Notes: generated by a model not told the origin, from the sequence alone. Shown: positions 18,339 to 27,689, numbered from the stretch's first letter. The stretch is DNA of 64,000 bases from Hydrotalea sandarakina (GCF_003254115.1 NZ_QKZV01000001.1:279585-343584); one strand, 5' to 3'. Translations and numbers: made by a program.

Positions 18339-20831
18339 TTAATATGGATCCACATCAATTACAATTTGAATGCTTTTGAAGGGTTGTTGTGCTTTTAAAT
18401 TGTTCATGTTTATAATAATAGCTTGTTTGCATTGTTGAACCAAAGTATTGTTTTTGGGCAGCTTAATCAGCAATTCCCATATATATAAGTTTCTTATTCG
18501 TTCAATAACCGGTATGGATGGTCCGTTAATGTATGGTTTAAATTTTGCAGATAATAGTTGCTGAAATTTAATGGCAGCATCTTCGGCTATGTTTCTGTTT
18601 TTGTGTTTAAATATTATTTTAATGAGTCTTGAAAAAGGTGGGTAATGATAAATCTTTCTGCTTTCTAACTCAAAATCATACAATGCTTTAAAATCATGGT
18701 TTTTAATGAAATTCAGTACCGGGTGTTGTGTGTTATTTACTTGAATAAGCACAAGGCCTTTTCCGTCCTTTCTTCCAGAACGGCCACTAACTTGTTCCAT
18801 TAATTGAAATGCTCTTTCATTTACTCTAAAATCGGTAAAGCTTAAAATACTGTCTGCATCTATAATTCCTACTAATTGCACATTTTCAAAATCTAAACCT
18901 TTTACTACCATTTGTGTACCAACTAACACATCAATTTTATGTTGTTCAAATTGTTGAATCAGTTTGTCGTGGTCATGTTTTCCTCTCACTGCATCCAAGT
19001 CCATTCTGGCAATTTGTGCGTTGGGTAAAGCTTCAATTAGCAGTTCCTCAATCTTTTCCGTTCCAAAATTTTTTTGAATGAATTGATGACTGCCACATGC
19101 CATGCAAGTTTGTATTACAGGATAATAGGTTCCACAATAATGACAAATTAATGTGTTTTTTGCTTTGTGATAGGTAAGGGTAACGGCACAGTGTTTACAT
19201 TGAGGAATCCACCCGCATGTTTGGCACATAAGGTAGGGTGAATATCCTCTTCTGTTTTGAAATAAAATGGCTTGTTTTTTTTGTTGAATGGTTTGTTGTA
19301 ATTGTTGCATTAACTTTTCACTTATTGCAACTTTGCCTTTTTGTTTACCGGGGCTTTTTTTAATATCAACTATTTCTATTGATGGCATGGCAGCATCACC
19401 AAATCGTTGCAACAATTCTACCAAGCCATATTTTTCTGTTTGGCAATTATAATAGGTTTCAACCGATGGGGTAGCGCTACCTAATAACACTTTGGCATTT
19501 GTTAATGTTCCTAAATAAATAGCTGCGTCTCTGGCATGGTAGCGGGGTGCAGGATCTTGTTGTTTAAAACTACTATCTTGTTCCTCATCAACTATTATTA
19601 ACCCTAAATTTTTAAATGGTAATAAAACTGAGGAACGAGCGCCTATAATAACTGCCGATTCGCCATCTTTCACTTTATTCCAAATTTCAACCCGCTCATT
19701 AGCATTAAATTTGGAGTGGTACACTGCAACATAGCCACCTAAGGAATCTTGTAATCTTCGTATAATTTGTGCAGTTAAAGCAATTTCGGGTAGCAGGTAT
19801 AATACCTGTTTGCCTGTTTCAATGGCTTCTTTTATTAACTGAATATATAGTTGTGTTTTACCACTGGCTGTTACACCGTGTAATAAACAAACCTGCTTTT
19901 GTTGCCATATTGTTTTTATTTGATGCAAGGCTGCATTTTGTGCGTCGGATAGTTTAAAGTTGATTTGAATATTTTTGGGTAGTTCTTTTATTCTGTTAAC
20001 TATTTTCTTTTTAGCCACAAGCACTCCTTTATCAATTAATGCTTTTAGTTGTGCTGCACTGGCACCGGATTTTTTTAGTAATTCGCTTTGTATTACTTCG
20101 CCATTTGTTTTTGCAAAATGTAAATAGGCCAAAAGTAATTCTAATTGTTTGGGTGCTTTACTCCATTGGTTTAACAATTTTTCTAATTCACTTTCGTTGG
20201 TATATGGCGTTTGTAACTGTATGAATGTTTCTGTTTTGGGTTTATATTTATCCTGCAAGCTTTCCCAAATAAAACAGGCTTTTTTATCAATTAATTTTTT
20301 GATAACAGGATATATATGGTTGGAAGATAAAACTTGTTGAACTTCCGTTAAACGAAGTTCTTTTCTTATTTCTAATGCTTCGGCCAATAAAAATTCATCA
20401 TCCGATAATTGTACACTATCTACAATGAATCCTTCATTCCAAATAAGAATACTTTCGCCGCTTAATTTTAAATGTGCAGGCAGGGCAGCTTGCATTACTT
20501 CGCCTTCACTGCATAAATAATATTGCGATAACCATTCCCAAAATTGTAGTTGTGTTTCATATATTACGGGTAATTCATCTAAAACACTAAGTATGGGTTT
20601 GGGTTGGAAAAGTTCAGGTTTTTGTTGATGTACTTTTTTTACAATTCCTGCATATTTTTTATTGCGTAATGCCACTTCAACCCGAATGCCTTTTTGTACA
20701 GCTGCCTGAAATGCCGGTGGTACTTCCCATGTGTAAGTATTCGGTAATAGAATGGGTATAATTACATCGCAATAAACCGGGTTGGTAGAAGAGGTAATTG
20801 TGGGGTACGATGTGGATGCTACTAAATTCAT
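18339..20831 (-). CDS. priA: primosomal protein N' (replication restart helicase PriA)
   Basis: 830-aa 3'-to-5' DNA helicase that reloads the replisome at stalled forks. Helicase motif I is GVTASGKTQ. Motif II is IIVDEEQDSSFKQQ, followed by PRYHARD, LLGSATPSVE and FQNRRGYSP. The zinc-binding insert has the eight cysteines CQTCGWIPQCKHC and CHYCGTYYPVIQTCMACG. Motifs V and VI follow as VGTQMVVKGLDF and QVSGRSGRKDGKG. An N-terminal 3'-DNA-binding domain precedes the helicase core. Odd point: motif II reads DEEQ where most PriA proteins have DEEH. It ends the minus-strand run that begins with the DUF151 gene, 93 bases after plsC, and may have its own promoter. Confidence 0.95.
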   Translation of the reverse strand: MNLVASTSYPTITSSTNPVYCDVIIPILLPNTYTWEVPPAFQAAVQKGIRVEVALRNKKYAGIVKKVHQQKPELFQPKPILSVLDELPVIYETQLQFWEWLSQYYLCSEGEVMQAALPAHLKLSGESILIWNEGFIVDSVQLSDDEFLLAEALEIRKELRLTEVQQVLSSNHIYPVIKKLIDKKACFIWESLQDKYKPKTETFIQLQTPYTNESELEKLLNQWSKAPKQLELLLAYLHFAKTNGEVIQSELLKKSGASAAQLKALIDKGVLVAKKKIVNRIKELPKNIQINFKLSDAQNAALHQIKTIWQQKQVCLLHGVTASGKTQLYIQLIKEAIETGKQVLYLLPEIALTAQIIRRLQDSLGGYVAVYHSKFNANERVEIWNKVKDGESAVIIGARSSVLLPFKNLGLIIVDEEQDSSFKQQDPAPRYHARDAAIYLGTLTNAKVLLGSATPSVETYYNCQTEKYGLVELLQRFGDAAMPSIEIVDIKKSPGKQKGKVAISEKLMQQLQQTIQQKKQAILFQNRRGYSPYLMCQTCGWIPQCKHCAVTLTYHKAKNTLICHYCGTYYPVIQTCMACGSHQFIQKNFGTEKIEELLIEALPNAQIARMDLDAVRGKHDHDKLIQQFEQHKIDVLVGTQMVVKGLDFENVQLVGIIDADSILSFTDFRVNERAFQLMEQVSGRSGRKDGKGLVLIQVNNTQHPVLNFIKNHDFKALYDFELESRKIYHYPPFSRLIKIIFKHKNRNIAEDAAIKFQQLLSAKFKPYINGPSIPVIERIRNLYIWELLIKLPKNNTLVQQCKQAIIINMNNLKAQQPFKSIQIVIDVDPY

Positions 20832-20924
20832 AAATCATTATACAGGCAATAATCCATTCAAAATGGGAATAACCATTCTAAACTTTAAAGTTACATTATT
20901 TACTTGAGTTAGTAATTTGAAATA

Positions 20925-21665
20925 CTATTTTTGGTTGTATTGAAGAATTGCAGTTTCCATTTTTTGATAAACCAGTTGTTTTAATGTTGAAGCACTTAGG
21001 CTTTTATCATTTGCATCAACCATAACAGGTGTTAAAAAAACAGCTTCTGTGGTTCCGGGGCTTAGCTGCAACAAATACTCGGGTGGCATTCGTTGTGCGG
21101 TTTTCAAAAATATGATGGGTTGTATAGGAGTGTTGGTTTCAATAGCAATTCTAAAGGCCCCATCATAAAAATCTTTTAAAGGTTGCCCTGTTTCGTTAAA
21201 AGTTCCTTCCGGAAAAATGAAAATTGACAATCCGTTTGCAATGGTTTTTTTTAAAGCCTGATAACTTTTTGCTCTTTCTTCTGCACTACTTCTTTTTACC
21301 AAAATAACTGCACATTTGTAAATGTAACCAAATACCGGAATTTTTACCATTTCATATTTTCCCAATACTCTGTATGGTTGATGCAAGGAATGGATAATGG
21401 TTGGAATATCTAAATATGAGGTATGATTAGCAACAAAAATGTATTGTTGTTTTTTATTTGGAATTGATTCGTAAATTATTTTGTGTTTTATGCCAATTAA
21501 GCTATACCAAATTTTACCCCATATTCTTGCAATGGCATATACTGCATTGCCCCCTTTTATTCCAAATAGTGCAACAAACGCAATAAATGGAAATGCAATT
21601 AGCATTAATATGATAAAAATGATTAGTGCATAAATTGAATATATGGTTCTTAATATTTTTTTCAT
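20925..21665 (-). CDS. plsC: 1-acyl-sn-glycerol-3-phosphate acyltransferase
   Basis: 246-aa membrane-bound acyltransferase that makes phosphatidic acid from lysophosphatidic acid. One or two N-terminal hydrophobic helices (about 8-36) precede the acyltransferase motifs NHTSYLD (HX4D catalytic pair), a GKYEMVKIP block and FPEGTFNETG. A later proline-containing block (TNTPIQPIIFL) completes the LPLAT set. It lies 50 bases downstream of ispE on the same strand, in a probable DUF151-ispE-plsC unit. A role in membrane phospholipid synthesis is a confident inference; a lyso-ornithine-lipid acyltransferase is the main alternative. Confidence 0.88.
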   Translation of the reverse strand: MKKILRTIYSIYALIIFIILMLIAFPFIAFVALFGIKGGNAVYAIARIWGKIWYSLIGIKHKIIYESIPNKKQQYIFVANHTSYLDIPTIIHSLHQPYRVLGKYEMVKIPVFGYIYKCAVILVKRSSAEERAKSYQALKKTIANGLSIFIFPEGTFNETGQPLKDFYDGAFRIAIETNTPIQPIIFLKTAQRMPPEYLLQLSPGTTEAVFLTPVMVDANDKSLSASTLKQLVYQKMETAILQYNQK

Positions 21666-21715
21666 TTTAATTTTTCCGAGTCAGGTTTAATTGAATATAA
21701 AATTTTCCTGTTAGA

Positions 21716-22534
21716 CTAAATTATTTTTACAGTTACATGTTTCGGAAATTCAACATTGGCAACTTGCCCTTTTTCAAATATGCCAAATAATGTACTACCG
21801 CTGCCGCTCATAGCTGCATACAAAGCACCATTGGCATAAAGTTGATTTTTTAAAAGGGCTAAATCCGGATGTTGTTTGAATACAGGAATTTCAAAGTCGT
21901 TTACCAGGGTATTTTTCCATTTCGAAATATCTTGTTCAACAATATCCAATAAATTCACCTCTGGCATTGTTGGTGTAATTTGTTGAAATGCCCATGCAGT
22001 GCTAATATGGATGGAAGGAAAAAGAAGAACGAATTGATACTGCTGCAATGACAATTTTATGGGTTGCAATATTTCGCCACGACCTGTTGCCAATGCAGGT
22101 TTGTTCAGCAAAAAGAAAGGGCAATCACTACCCAGCATCAATGCATATTTTTGTAGTTGTTGGTTTGTTATATTTAATTGAAAGTATTTATTCATTAGCT
22201 GTAATACAGCTGCAGCATCTGAACTGCCGCCACCCAAACCTGCCCCCATAGGAATGGCTTTGTGTAAATGCATTTTTATGGAAGGTATTTGCGGAAAATC
22301 TTTTTTCAACAATTCATATGCTTTTACACATAGGTTGGCATTCAAATTACCGGGTATTGTTAGTCCGGTGGTAGTAAATTGAATATTACTGCTTTCTTTT
22401 TTTGTGGGTATTATTTCCAAAGCATCATGCCATGCAATGGGGTAGAAGATTGAAGCAATTTCATGGTATCCATCTTCCCTTTTTTTAGTAACATGTAAGC
22501 CTAAATTAATTTTGCAATTGGGAAAAACTACCAT
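21716..22534 (-). CDS. ispE: 4-diphosphocytidyl-2-C-methyl-D-erythritol kinase
   Basis: 272-aa GHMP kinase that phosphorylates CDP-methylerythritol in the MEP pathway of isoprenoid synthesis. The N-terminal CKINLGLHVTKKREDGYHEI is typical, the ATP-binding glycine motif is PMGAGLGGGSSDAAAVL (about 93-109), and the C-terminal GHMP motif is AAMSGSGSTLFGIF. Its presence shows that this organism uses the non-mevalonate route. It is 36 bases after the DUF151 gene and 50 before plsC, consistent with one minus-strand operon. Confidence 0.95.
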   Translation of the reverse strand: MVVFPNCKINLGLHVTKKREDGYHEIASIFYPIAWHDALEIIPTKKESSNIQFTTTGLTIPGNLNANLCVKAYELLKKDFPQIPSIKMHLHKAIPMGAGLGGGSSDAAAVLQLMNKYFQLNITNQQLQKYALMLGSDCPFFLLNKPALATGRGEILQPIKLSLQQYQFVLLFPSIHISTAWAFQQITPTMPEVNLLDIVEQDISKWKNTLVNDFEIPVFKQHPDLALLKNQLYANGALYAAMSGSGSTLFGIFEKGQVANVEFPKHVTVKII

Positions 22535-22570
22535 TGAATTGAAATGAGGAATATTGATGATTGTAGAAAA

Positions 22571-23164
22571 TTATTTTCGTCTGTTAATTTCGTCGCGTAT
22601 GGCAATTGCTTTTATATAATCTTCATGTTCTAATACTTCATGTAACAATCGTTGCAATTCTTCTAAACTCATGCTGGCCAAATCAAGCTCACCTTCTTTT
22701 TGGTGTTCTTCCATACCAACAGCCTCCATTTTTTGGGATTCGCCGGAATGTTTATCATCCATTAATATACCGGCATTTTGTAAAATATGTTCATAAGTGT
22801 AAATGGGGCATCCAAAACGAACAGCTAAGGCTAATGCATCGCTGGTTCTGCTGTCAATTTCTACAGTATCATGTTCGGAATAACACACCAAATTTGAGTA
22901 AAAAATGCCTTCTTGCAAATCGTTAATAATTACTTCTTGTAATTCAATGTTAAAGGCGTTCATGAAGTTTTTCATTAAATCGTGGGTTAATGGGCGGCTT
23001 GGCTTCATGTGTTCCAATGCAACTGCTATGGCCTGAGCTTCAAAACCTCCAATTACAATAGGTAATCTACGTAAACCATTCACTTCACCTAATACAACTG
23101 CATAAGAGTGTGTTTGTGTAATACTATGTGAAAGGGCGACAATTTCTAACTCAATTTTTTTCAT
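22571..23164 (-). CDS. bifunctional nuclease family protein (DUF151) with UVR motif
   Basis: 197 aa. Residues 1-135 match the bifunctional nuclease (DUF151) domain, with LRRLPIVIGGFEAQAIA, RPLTHDLMKN and DSRTSDALALAVRFGCPIY all visible. The last 45 residues (MSLEELQRLLHEVLEHEDYI onward) form a UVR motif, the UvrB/UvrC interaction helix pair also found in ClpC-like proteins. DUF151 nucleases degrade RNA and DNA in vitro, but their physiological role is unsettled; the UVR tail suggests docking to another protein. It is the likely first gene of the ispE-plsC run. Confidence 0.88.
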   Translation of the reverse strand: MKKIELEIVALSHSITQTHSYAVVLGEVNGLRRLPIVIGGFEAQAIAVALEHMKPSRPLTHDLMKNFMNAFNIELQEVIINDLQEGIFYSNLVCYSEHDTVEIDSRTSDALALAVRFGCPIYTYEHILQNAGILMDDKHSGESQKMEAVGMEEHQKEGELDLASMSLEELQRLLHEVLEHEDYIKAIAIRDEINRRK

Positions 23165-23482
23165 ATTCCCACGAAAATAATATAATTTTCAAAATTTATT
23201 ACGAGCATAAAAATAAAACTTCCTTTTTTAAATGCGTTGTAATTTCTATTTTTTGAGAATTCCATTTTTTAATCCATTTTAAAAAAGCTTTAAAATACAG
23301 TTTAGAAAGAATCAATGAAAAATGTTGCAATGTTTATCGCTTTTCTTAAAAAATAAACCTTTTAATCATAAACAACGAAATAATTTTCTGAAAAGAATGA
23401 AACTCATCAAAATGTTGTAATTAATCTGTTTCTTTGGTTATTCATTCAAATTGCCACATTATCACTTTAAAACCATATTTAA
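23165..23482. other. 318-base AT-rich intergenic region
   Basis: This is the only gap over 300 bases. It is very AT-rich and separates divergent genes, so it should hold promoters for both, but no full TTG-N20-TAnnTTTG match is visible. One AT-only dyad, ATTTTAAA-N5-TTTAAAAT (23276-23296), stands out weakly. No tRNA, conserved RNA or ORF was recognised in it. Confidence 0.6.
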
Positions 23483-23914
23483 TTGTATAAGATAGTAATA
23501 ACTTTATATATATTCGTAACCTTTTTTTACGTAGTGTTTACGCGGCAGCCTGATTATTTTGATAGTGATATTACTTATGGTACTATTCAACTGAAAGATA
23601 CAGCTCATCGGTTCATTCCTTTTGCAACTTTTCATGTTGCTTCGGATAGTTTTTCCGTAAAGGCTTCATATCCGCTTTTAAAGTTGGAAAATGGGGAAAG
23701 GGTAAAGATTATTTATAATACTGCCAAGCCCTCTAATGCTTCAATTTATTCAGTGTGGGGCTATTGGTTTAAATGGGACGAAATACTAGGTTCTATTTTA
23801 ATTGCACTTGTTTTTTGGGGTATAGCTGTTATATTGAATAAAAACCCTGCTGAAGAAAGTTTAAAAGAGCAAATGGATAGGCATGAAACAACTTCAAAGA
23901 GAAAATATGATTGA
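23483..23914 (+). CDS. small membrane-anchored protein of unknown function
   Basis: 143 aa from TTG at 23483. The TTG directly follows an in-frame stop and no ATG or GTG occurs before the C-terminal tail, so TTG must be the start. An N-terminal helix (about 3-20), an extracytoplasmic beta-rich domain of about 75 residues (YGTIQLKDTAHRF to NGERVKIIYN), a second helix (about 101-119) and a charged cytoplasmic tail are visible. The layout resembles DUF3592-type proteins, but I do not recognise the family with confidence. It is convergent with smpB. Confidence 0.6.
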   Translation: MYKIVITLYIFVTFFYVVFTRQPDYFDSDITYGTIQLKDTAHRFIPFATFHVASDSFSVKASYPLLKLENGERVKIIYNTAKPSNASIYSVWGYWFKWDEILGSILIALVFWGIAVILNKNPAEESLKEQMDRHETTSKRKYD

Positions 23915-23927
23915 TGGTTGAAATAAG

Positions 23928-24371
23928 TTATCGTTTAAGATACCGTTTCATGTCGCGTTCGGCATCTTTTTGTTTAATAGATTCTCTTTTGTCGTAAAGT
24001 TTTTTACCGCGAGCAAGTCCAATTTCAACTTTTACTAAATTGTTTTCATTAAAGAAAATACGTAAGGGTACTATAGTATATCCTTTGTCTTTCAGTTTTT
24101 GTTCCCACTTTTTTAGTTCCCTTTTTTTTAAAAGTAGTTTTCTGTCTTGTACGGCAATGTGATTATTGTGTGTACCTAATTTATATTCTGCAATGTACAA
24201 CCCCCTTAACCACAATTCACCTTTTTCAAATAAACAGAAGGCATCATTAAAACTTACTTTACCTTCTCTAATGCTTTTTACTTCCGTACCCAATAATACA
24301 ATGCCGGCTATTAATTTATCTTCAATAGCATAGTTAAAATAAGCCTGTCTGTTGTTCATTTCTTTAGCCAT
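23928..24371 (-). CDS. smpB: SsrA-binding protein
   Basis: 147-aa partner of tmRNA in trans-translation. The OB-fold core is clear: NRQAYFNYAIEDKLIAGIVL, GTEVKSIREGKVSFNDAF, YTIVPLRIFFNENNLVKVEI and GLARGKKLYDKRESIKQKD, with the basic C-terminal tail DMKRYLKR that enters the mRNA channel. The length is normal. The tmRNA gene is not nearby. It ends 13 bases from the convergent small membrane protein gene and starts 73 bases after accD. Confidence 0.95.
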   Translation of the reverse strand: MAKEMNNRQAYFNYAIEDKLIAGIVLLGTEVKSIREGKVSFNDAFCLFEKGELWLRGLYIAEYKLGTHNNHIAVQDRKLLLKKRELKKWEQKLKDKGYTIVPLRIFFNENNLVKVEIGLARGKKLYDKRESIKQKDAERDMKRYLKR

Positions 24372-24444
24372 ACAAACACAAAGGGTGAAACTTTACCTGA
24401 CCATTGGCTTTATTTGAAATAATACAACCAGCCAAAAGTTTAAT

Positions 24445-25383
24445 TTAATTACTGAATAATGTAATTAGATCAGAAATTTTGTTTTTTAATTTTTTTCGGT
24501 CAATAATAAAATCTAAGAAGCCATGCTCAAGCAAAAATTCGCTTTTTTGAAATCCTTCGGGTAAATCTTTTTTAATGGTTTCTTTAATTACTCTGGGTCC
24601 GGCAAAGCCAATTAATGCACCGGGTTCAGCAATATTTAAATCGCCTAACATACCAAAGCTGGCAGAAATACCCCCAAAAGTAGGATCGGTGAGCAAGGAA
24701 ATGTAGGGAAGTTTGGCATTACTTAATTGTGACAGTTTACCACTGGTTTTGGCTAATTGCATAAGGCTAAAAGCACTCTCCATCATTCGGGCGCCGCCAC
24801 TTTTTGAAATTACCATGTAGGGTAAACGATGTTTGATGCAATAATCAACGGCTCTGCTGAATTTTTCGCCCATAACGCTGCCTAATGAGCCACCAATAAA
24901 CTCAAAGTCCATGCAGGCAATTACTATTTTTTTTCCATTGACATTGCCTACGGCTACGCGCATTGAGTCTTTCAGATTGGTTTTGGAACGAATTTCGTCT
25001 AATCGTTGCTGATAATTTTTTAAATCGGTAAAGTGTAAAAAATCTTTACTGATAATTTCATCAAACAGGGTTTCATATTCTTTATTATCGAATAAAATAT
25101 CAAAATATTCCTGACTTCCTATGCGGTGATGATAGTTACATTTTGGGCAAACAAATAATTCTTCTTCTAAGTCTTTAGTAGTTGATATATAATTACAATT
25201 AGGGCATTTACTCCAAAGTCCTTCCGGGGTTTCTTTTTTGTCGGCTGTGGAGGTTAATATTCCTTTTTTTCCACGCTTAAACCAACTTCTTTTCTGGCTT
25301 TCCTCTTCCTTTTGGGTTTCCTCGTCGCCGGTTAAATTGTGTTCTATATTTTCTTCTAATTCTTTTTTCATGGTTATCATCAT
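24445..25383 (-). CDS. accD: acetyl-CoA carboxylase carboxyltransferase subunit beta
   Basis: 312 aa. With AccA it transfers CO2 from carboxybiotin to acetyl-CoA, the first step of fatty acid synthesis. A zinc ribbon uses Cys60, Cys63, Cys79 and Cys82 (CPNC and CPKC). The crotonase-fold core shows [50 protein letters not shown] and [10 protein letters not shown] with the oxyanion glycines. A 50-residue acidic-basic N-terminal extension precedes the zinc ribbon. The start may be MMIT at 25383 or the ATG at 25371. It is 73 bases upstream of smpB and might be read together with it. Confidence 0.95.
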   Translation of the reverse strand: MMITMKKELEENIEHNLTGDEETQKEEESQKRSWFKRGKKGILTSTADKKETPEGLWSKCPNCNYISTTKDLEEELFVCPKCNYHHRIGSQEYFDILFDNKEYETLFDEIISKDFLHFTDLKNYQQRLDEIRSKTNLKDSMRVAVGNVNGKKIVIACMDFEFIGGSLGSVMGEKFSRAVDYCIKHRLPYMVISKSGGARMMESAFSLMQLAKTSGKLSQLSNAKLPYISLLTDPTFGGISASFGMLGDLNIAEPGALIGFAGPRVIKETIKKDLPEGFQKSEFLLEHGFLDFIIDRKKLKNKISDLITLFSN

Positions 25384-25569
25384 TTTTCAACTTGTTAAAA
25401 TGTAACTAACCCATGAAACATACATATTCCATTTGAATAAGCAGAACAAGGGGTATAGTATACTATAAACAGTTTATTGAAGGTAGCAAAAATAAGGTTG
25501 TTTACCGAAACAGCACCTATTTACTGCCTAACCTACTGCAAAATAAACAGATAATACTCCAAAAAACAA

Positions 25570-25595
25570 TAGCCACTCATTATTTTGAGTGGCTA
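25570..25595 (-). terminator. rho-independent terminator after fba
   Basis: A 10-bp stem TAGCCACTCA/TGAGTGGCTA (25570-25579 and 25586-25595) with a six-base loop. Read on the minus strand it is followed by ATTGTTTTTT, and it lies 20 bases past the aldolase stop. Confidence 0.85.
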
Positions 25596-25614
25596 AATGT
25601 TAAATATATAAAAA

Positions 25615-26682
25615 TTATGCGTTCCTATTAATGCAATTTAAATCTTCGAAGGCTTCTGTTAAACGCAAAATGAAATTTTCTTCCCCTTTTCTTAACCAAA
25701 CACGGGGGTCATAATGTTTTTTGTTGGGCATTTCAGGACCTTCCGGGTTGCCTAATTGGCTTTGCAAATAGCCTTCATTTTTTTTGTAATTATTCAATAC
25801 ACCTTCCCAAAAAGCCCATTGCATATCAGTATCAATATTCATTTTGATAACCCCATAGCTAATGGCTTCATGAATTTGTGCTTTGGGAGAACCACTTCCA
25901 CCATGGAATACAAAGTTTACCGGCTTTTCCTCGGTATTTAAATGTTGTTGTATATAAATCTGGCTATTGTGTAAAATTTCAGGACGTAAATGTACATTAC
26001 CCGGGCTATATACACCATGTACATTGCCAAATGCAGCAGCTATCGTAAAAAGGTTACTTACTTTGCTTAAAGCAACATATGCTTGTTGTACTTCTTCGGG
26101 TTGTGTATATAATTTATGGTTTTCAACATCCGAATTATCAACGCCATCTTCTTCGCCGCCAGTAACTCCCAGTTCAATTTCCAAGCTCATTCCCAAGGGT
26201 TTAATTCTTTTTAAGTATTCAACTGAAGTAGAAATATTATAATCTAATGCTTCTTCGGAAAGGTCGAGCATATGTGAACTAAATAGCGGTTGTTTTTTTT
26301 CTTTGTAGAATTGTTCACCTGCATCAATTAACCCACTTACCCAAGGTAACCATTTTTTGGCTGCATGGTCAGTATGTAGTACAACGGGAACCCCATAATA
26401 TTTTGCCACATTATGAATGTGTAATGCTCCGGAAATAGCACCGGAAATATTGGCTTGATAATTGTCATTCGGCATGCCTTTTCCTGCAATAAATTGAGCG
26501 CCACTATTAGAAAATTGTATGATAACGGGTGAATTAACTTTGGCTGCAGTTTCTAAAACGGCATTTATTGAATTAGTACCAATGCAATTTACAGCGGGTA
26601 ATGCAAATTTGTTGTCTTTTGCATCTTTATACAATGCAGCTAGTTCTTCGCCAAATAATACTCCGGGTTGATACTTTTTCAT
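25615..26682 (-). CDS. fbaA: class II fructose-bisphosphate aldolase
   Basis: 355-aa zinc-dependent aldolase of glycolysis and gluconeogenesis. Characteristic segments include ALPAVNCIGTNSINAVLE, the catalytic Asp and zinc His in VVLHTDHAAKKWLPW, LEIELGVTGGEEDGVDNSD, the zinc-binding AFGNVHGVYSPGNVHL and VFHGGSGSPKAQI, ending in INIDTDMQWA-like residues (here MNIDTDMQWAFWEG). The length and the GGEEDGVD motif place it in subclass IIA with E. coli FbaA. It has its own -7 element (26772-26779), a leader of about 90 bases and its own terminator, so it is monocistronic. Confidence 0.96.
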   Translation of the reverse strand: MKKYQPGVLFGEELAALYKDAKDNKFALPAVNCIGTNSINAVLETAAKVNSPVIIQFSNSGAQFIAGKGMPNDNYQANISGAISGALHIHNVAKYYGVPVVLHTDHAAKKWLPWVSGLIDAGEQFYKEKKQPLFSSHMLDLSEEALDYNISTSVEYLKRIKPLGMSLEIELGVTGGEEDGVDNSDVENHKLYTQPEEVQQAYVALSKVSNLFTIAAAFGNVHGVYSPGNVHLRPEILHNSQIYIQQHLNTEEKPVNFVFHGGSGSPKAQIHEAISYGVIKMNIDTDMQWAFWEGVLNNYKKNEGYLQSQLGNPEGPEMPNKKHYDPRVWLRKGEENFILRLTEAFEDLNCINRNA

Positions 26683-26771
26683 GATGAATTTTTTGTTGTG
26701 GTTAAATGGTAAATTATTGTGGTGAATAATTTTATTGCTATTGTTTTTAACAGCAATTTCAATTTCGGTTG

Positions 26772-26779
26772 CAAAGATA
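26772..26779 (-). promoter_or_regulatory. candidate -7 element for fba
   Basis: Read on the minus strand this is TATCTTTG, a full TAnnTTTG match, 90 bases before the aldolase ATG. The expected TTG -33 element is not clear. Confidence 0.5.
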
Positions 26780-26802
26780 CTGATAGTTCATAAAAACATT
26801 CG

Positions 26803-27624
26803 TTAGTATTTGTTTTTATTAAACGTTAATTGACTGTTTTTTTGAATATTTTCAATTAGTGTTTTGAAGTATGCAACACTGTGCAATAATCTGCTGCCAT
26901 ACCAACTAAACATTTCCCCATCAACTAAAATAATGGTTGAATGGGGAAGCAATTGTTGAAAATAGTGCATGTGTTTTTCTTGAAAAGGGTAGGGTTCTGA
27001 TGATAGTAAAATGAATTCTGGTGCTGAAGCTATTAATTCTTGTTCGGTTATGGCCGGATAACGTAGCTTGTTTTGAAAAGCATTTACAAAACCACAAAGC
27101 AACAGCATTTCATGAATAAATGTTTGGGAAGCGGCTACCATTAAAGGCTGCTTCCAAATTATGTAAGCTACTTTTTTGTGTGTTTGTAAAGGTTTTAATG
27201 ATGAAAAATTGTTTTGAATATTTTTTGCTAATTCATTCGCCAATTCATTTTTATAGCATATTTCACCCATTTGGTGAATCATGCTTAAAGCATCATTTAA
27301 ATTATTAACATCAGTTACCCAAACCGGTGCAATGTGGCTAATGGTTTCTATTTGTTCACGTATGTTTTCCTCTTTGTTGGCAATAATAAGATCTGGGCTT
27401 AATGCTTTAATTTTTTCAATATGTAGTTGTTTGGTTCCGCCAACAATAGTTTTACTATGTTTCCATTCGGGTGGGTGAACACAAAATTTAGTTATACCAA
27501 CTACATAGTCTTCCATTCCCAACGTGTATAGCAATTCTGTTTGAGAGGGTACTAATGAAATAATTCTCTTAGGTGAATTTTTATTTGGTAATGGTAGATT
27601 GGAATGGTTAATAAAAAAGTGCAT
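26803..27624 (-). CDS. BtuF-like helical-backbone metal/cobalamin receptor without signal peptide
   Basis: 273 aa of the periplasmic-binding-protein class III fold. The opening PKRIISLVPSQTELLYTLG, then GITKFCVHPPEW, GGTKQLHIEKIKALSPDLII and the closing DGEMFSWYGSRLLHSVAYF are typical of BtuF-type proteins that bind cobalamin or metal chelates. Unlike transport receptors it has no signal peptide or lipobox: the fold begins about 18 residues after the start. No BtuCD-like permease or ATPase is adjacent, so it is probably cytoplasmic and the ligand is unknown. It is the last gene of the CBS-LysR-ThrC run, 65 bases after thrC. A -7 match only four bases before its ATG raises the possibility of a separate leaderless transcript. 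Confidence 0.8.
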   Translation of the reverse strand: MHFFINHSNLPLPNKNSPKRIISLVPSQTELLYTLGMEDYVVGITKFCVHPPEWKHSKTIVGGTKQLHIEKIKALSPDLIIANKEENIREQIETISHIAPVWVTDVNNLNDALSMIHQMGEICYKNELANELAKNIQNNFSSLKPLQTHKKVAYIIWKQPLMVAASQTFIHEMLLLCGFVNAFQNKLRYPAITEQELIASAPEFILLSSEPYPFQEKHMHYFQQLLPHSTIILVDGEMFSWYGSRLLHSVAYFKTLIENIQKNSQLTFNKNKY

Positions 27625-27628
27625 ATTT

Positions 27629-27636
27629 CAAATGTA
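27629..27636 (-). promoter_or_regulatory. possible -7 element abutting the BtuF-like gene
   Basis: On the minus strand this reads TACATTTG (a full TAnnTTTG match) ending only four bases before the ATG, so a transcript from it would be leaderless. There is no matching -33 TTG; it may be chance. Confidence 0.3.
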
Positions 27637-27689
27637 CATTATTTGCTTATGTGAGCATAATTTCTGCAAGCAATAATGACATTAACTCA

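Noticed and set aside
20881-20892. Palindrome AACTTTAAAGTT upstream of priA
   Set aside because: AT-only core, commonly found by chance in this composition, and no supporting context.
23165-23482. Possible small RNA in the 318-base AT-rich gap
   Set aside because: No conserved stem, terminator or promoter pair could be identified.
25454-25467. Perfect palindrome TATAGTATACTATA between accD and fba
   Set aside because: AT-rich low-complexity palindrome without promoter elements in register; no support for an operator.
26793-26806. AAAAC-ATTC-GTTAG upstream of fba, resembling the CTAAC-N4-GTTAG operator
   Set aside because: One arm is perfect but the other has two mismatches, and aldolase is not a lipid-catabolism gene; judged a chance half-site.
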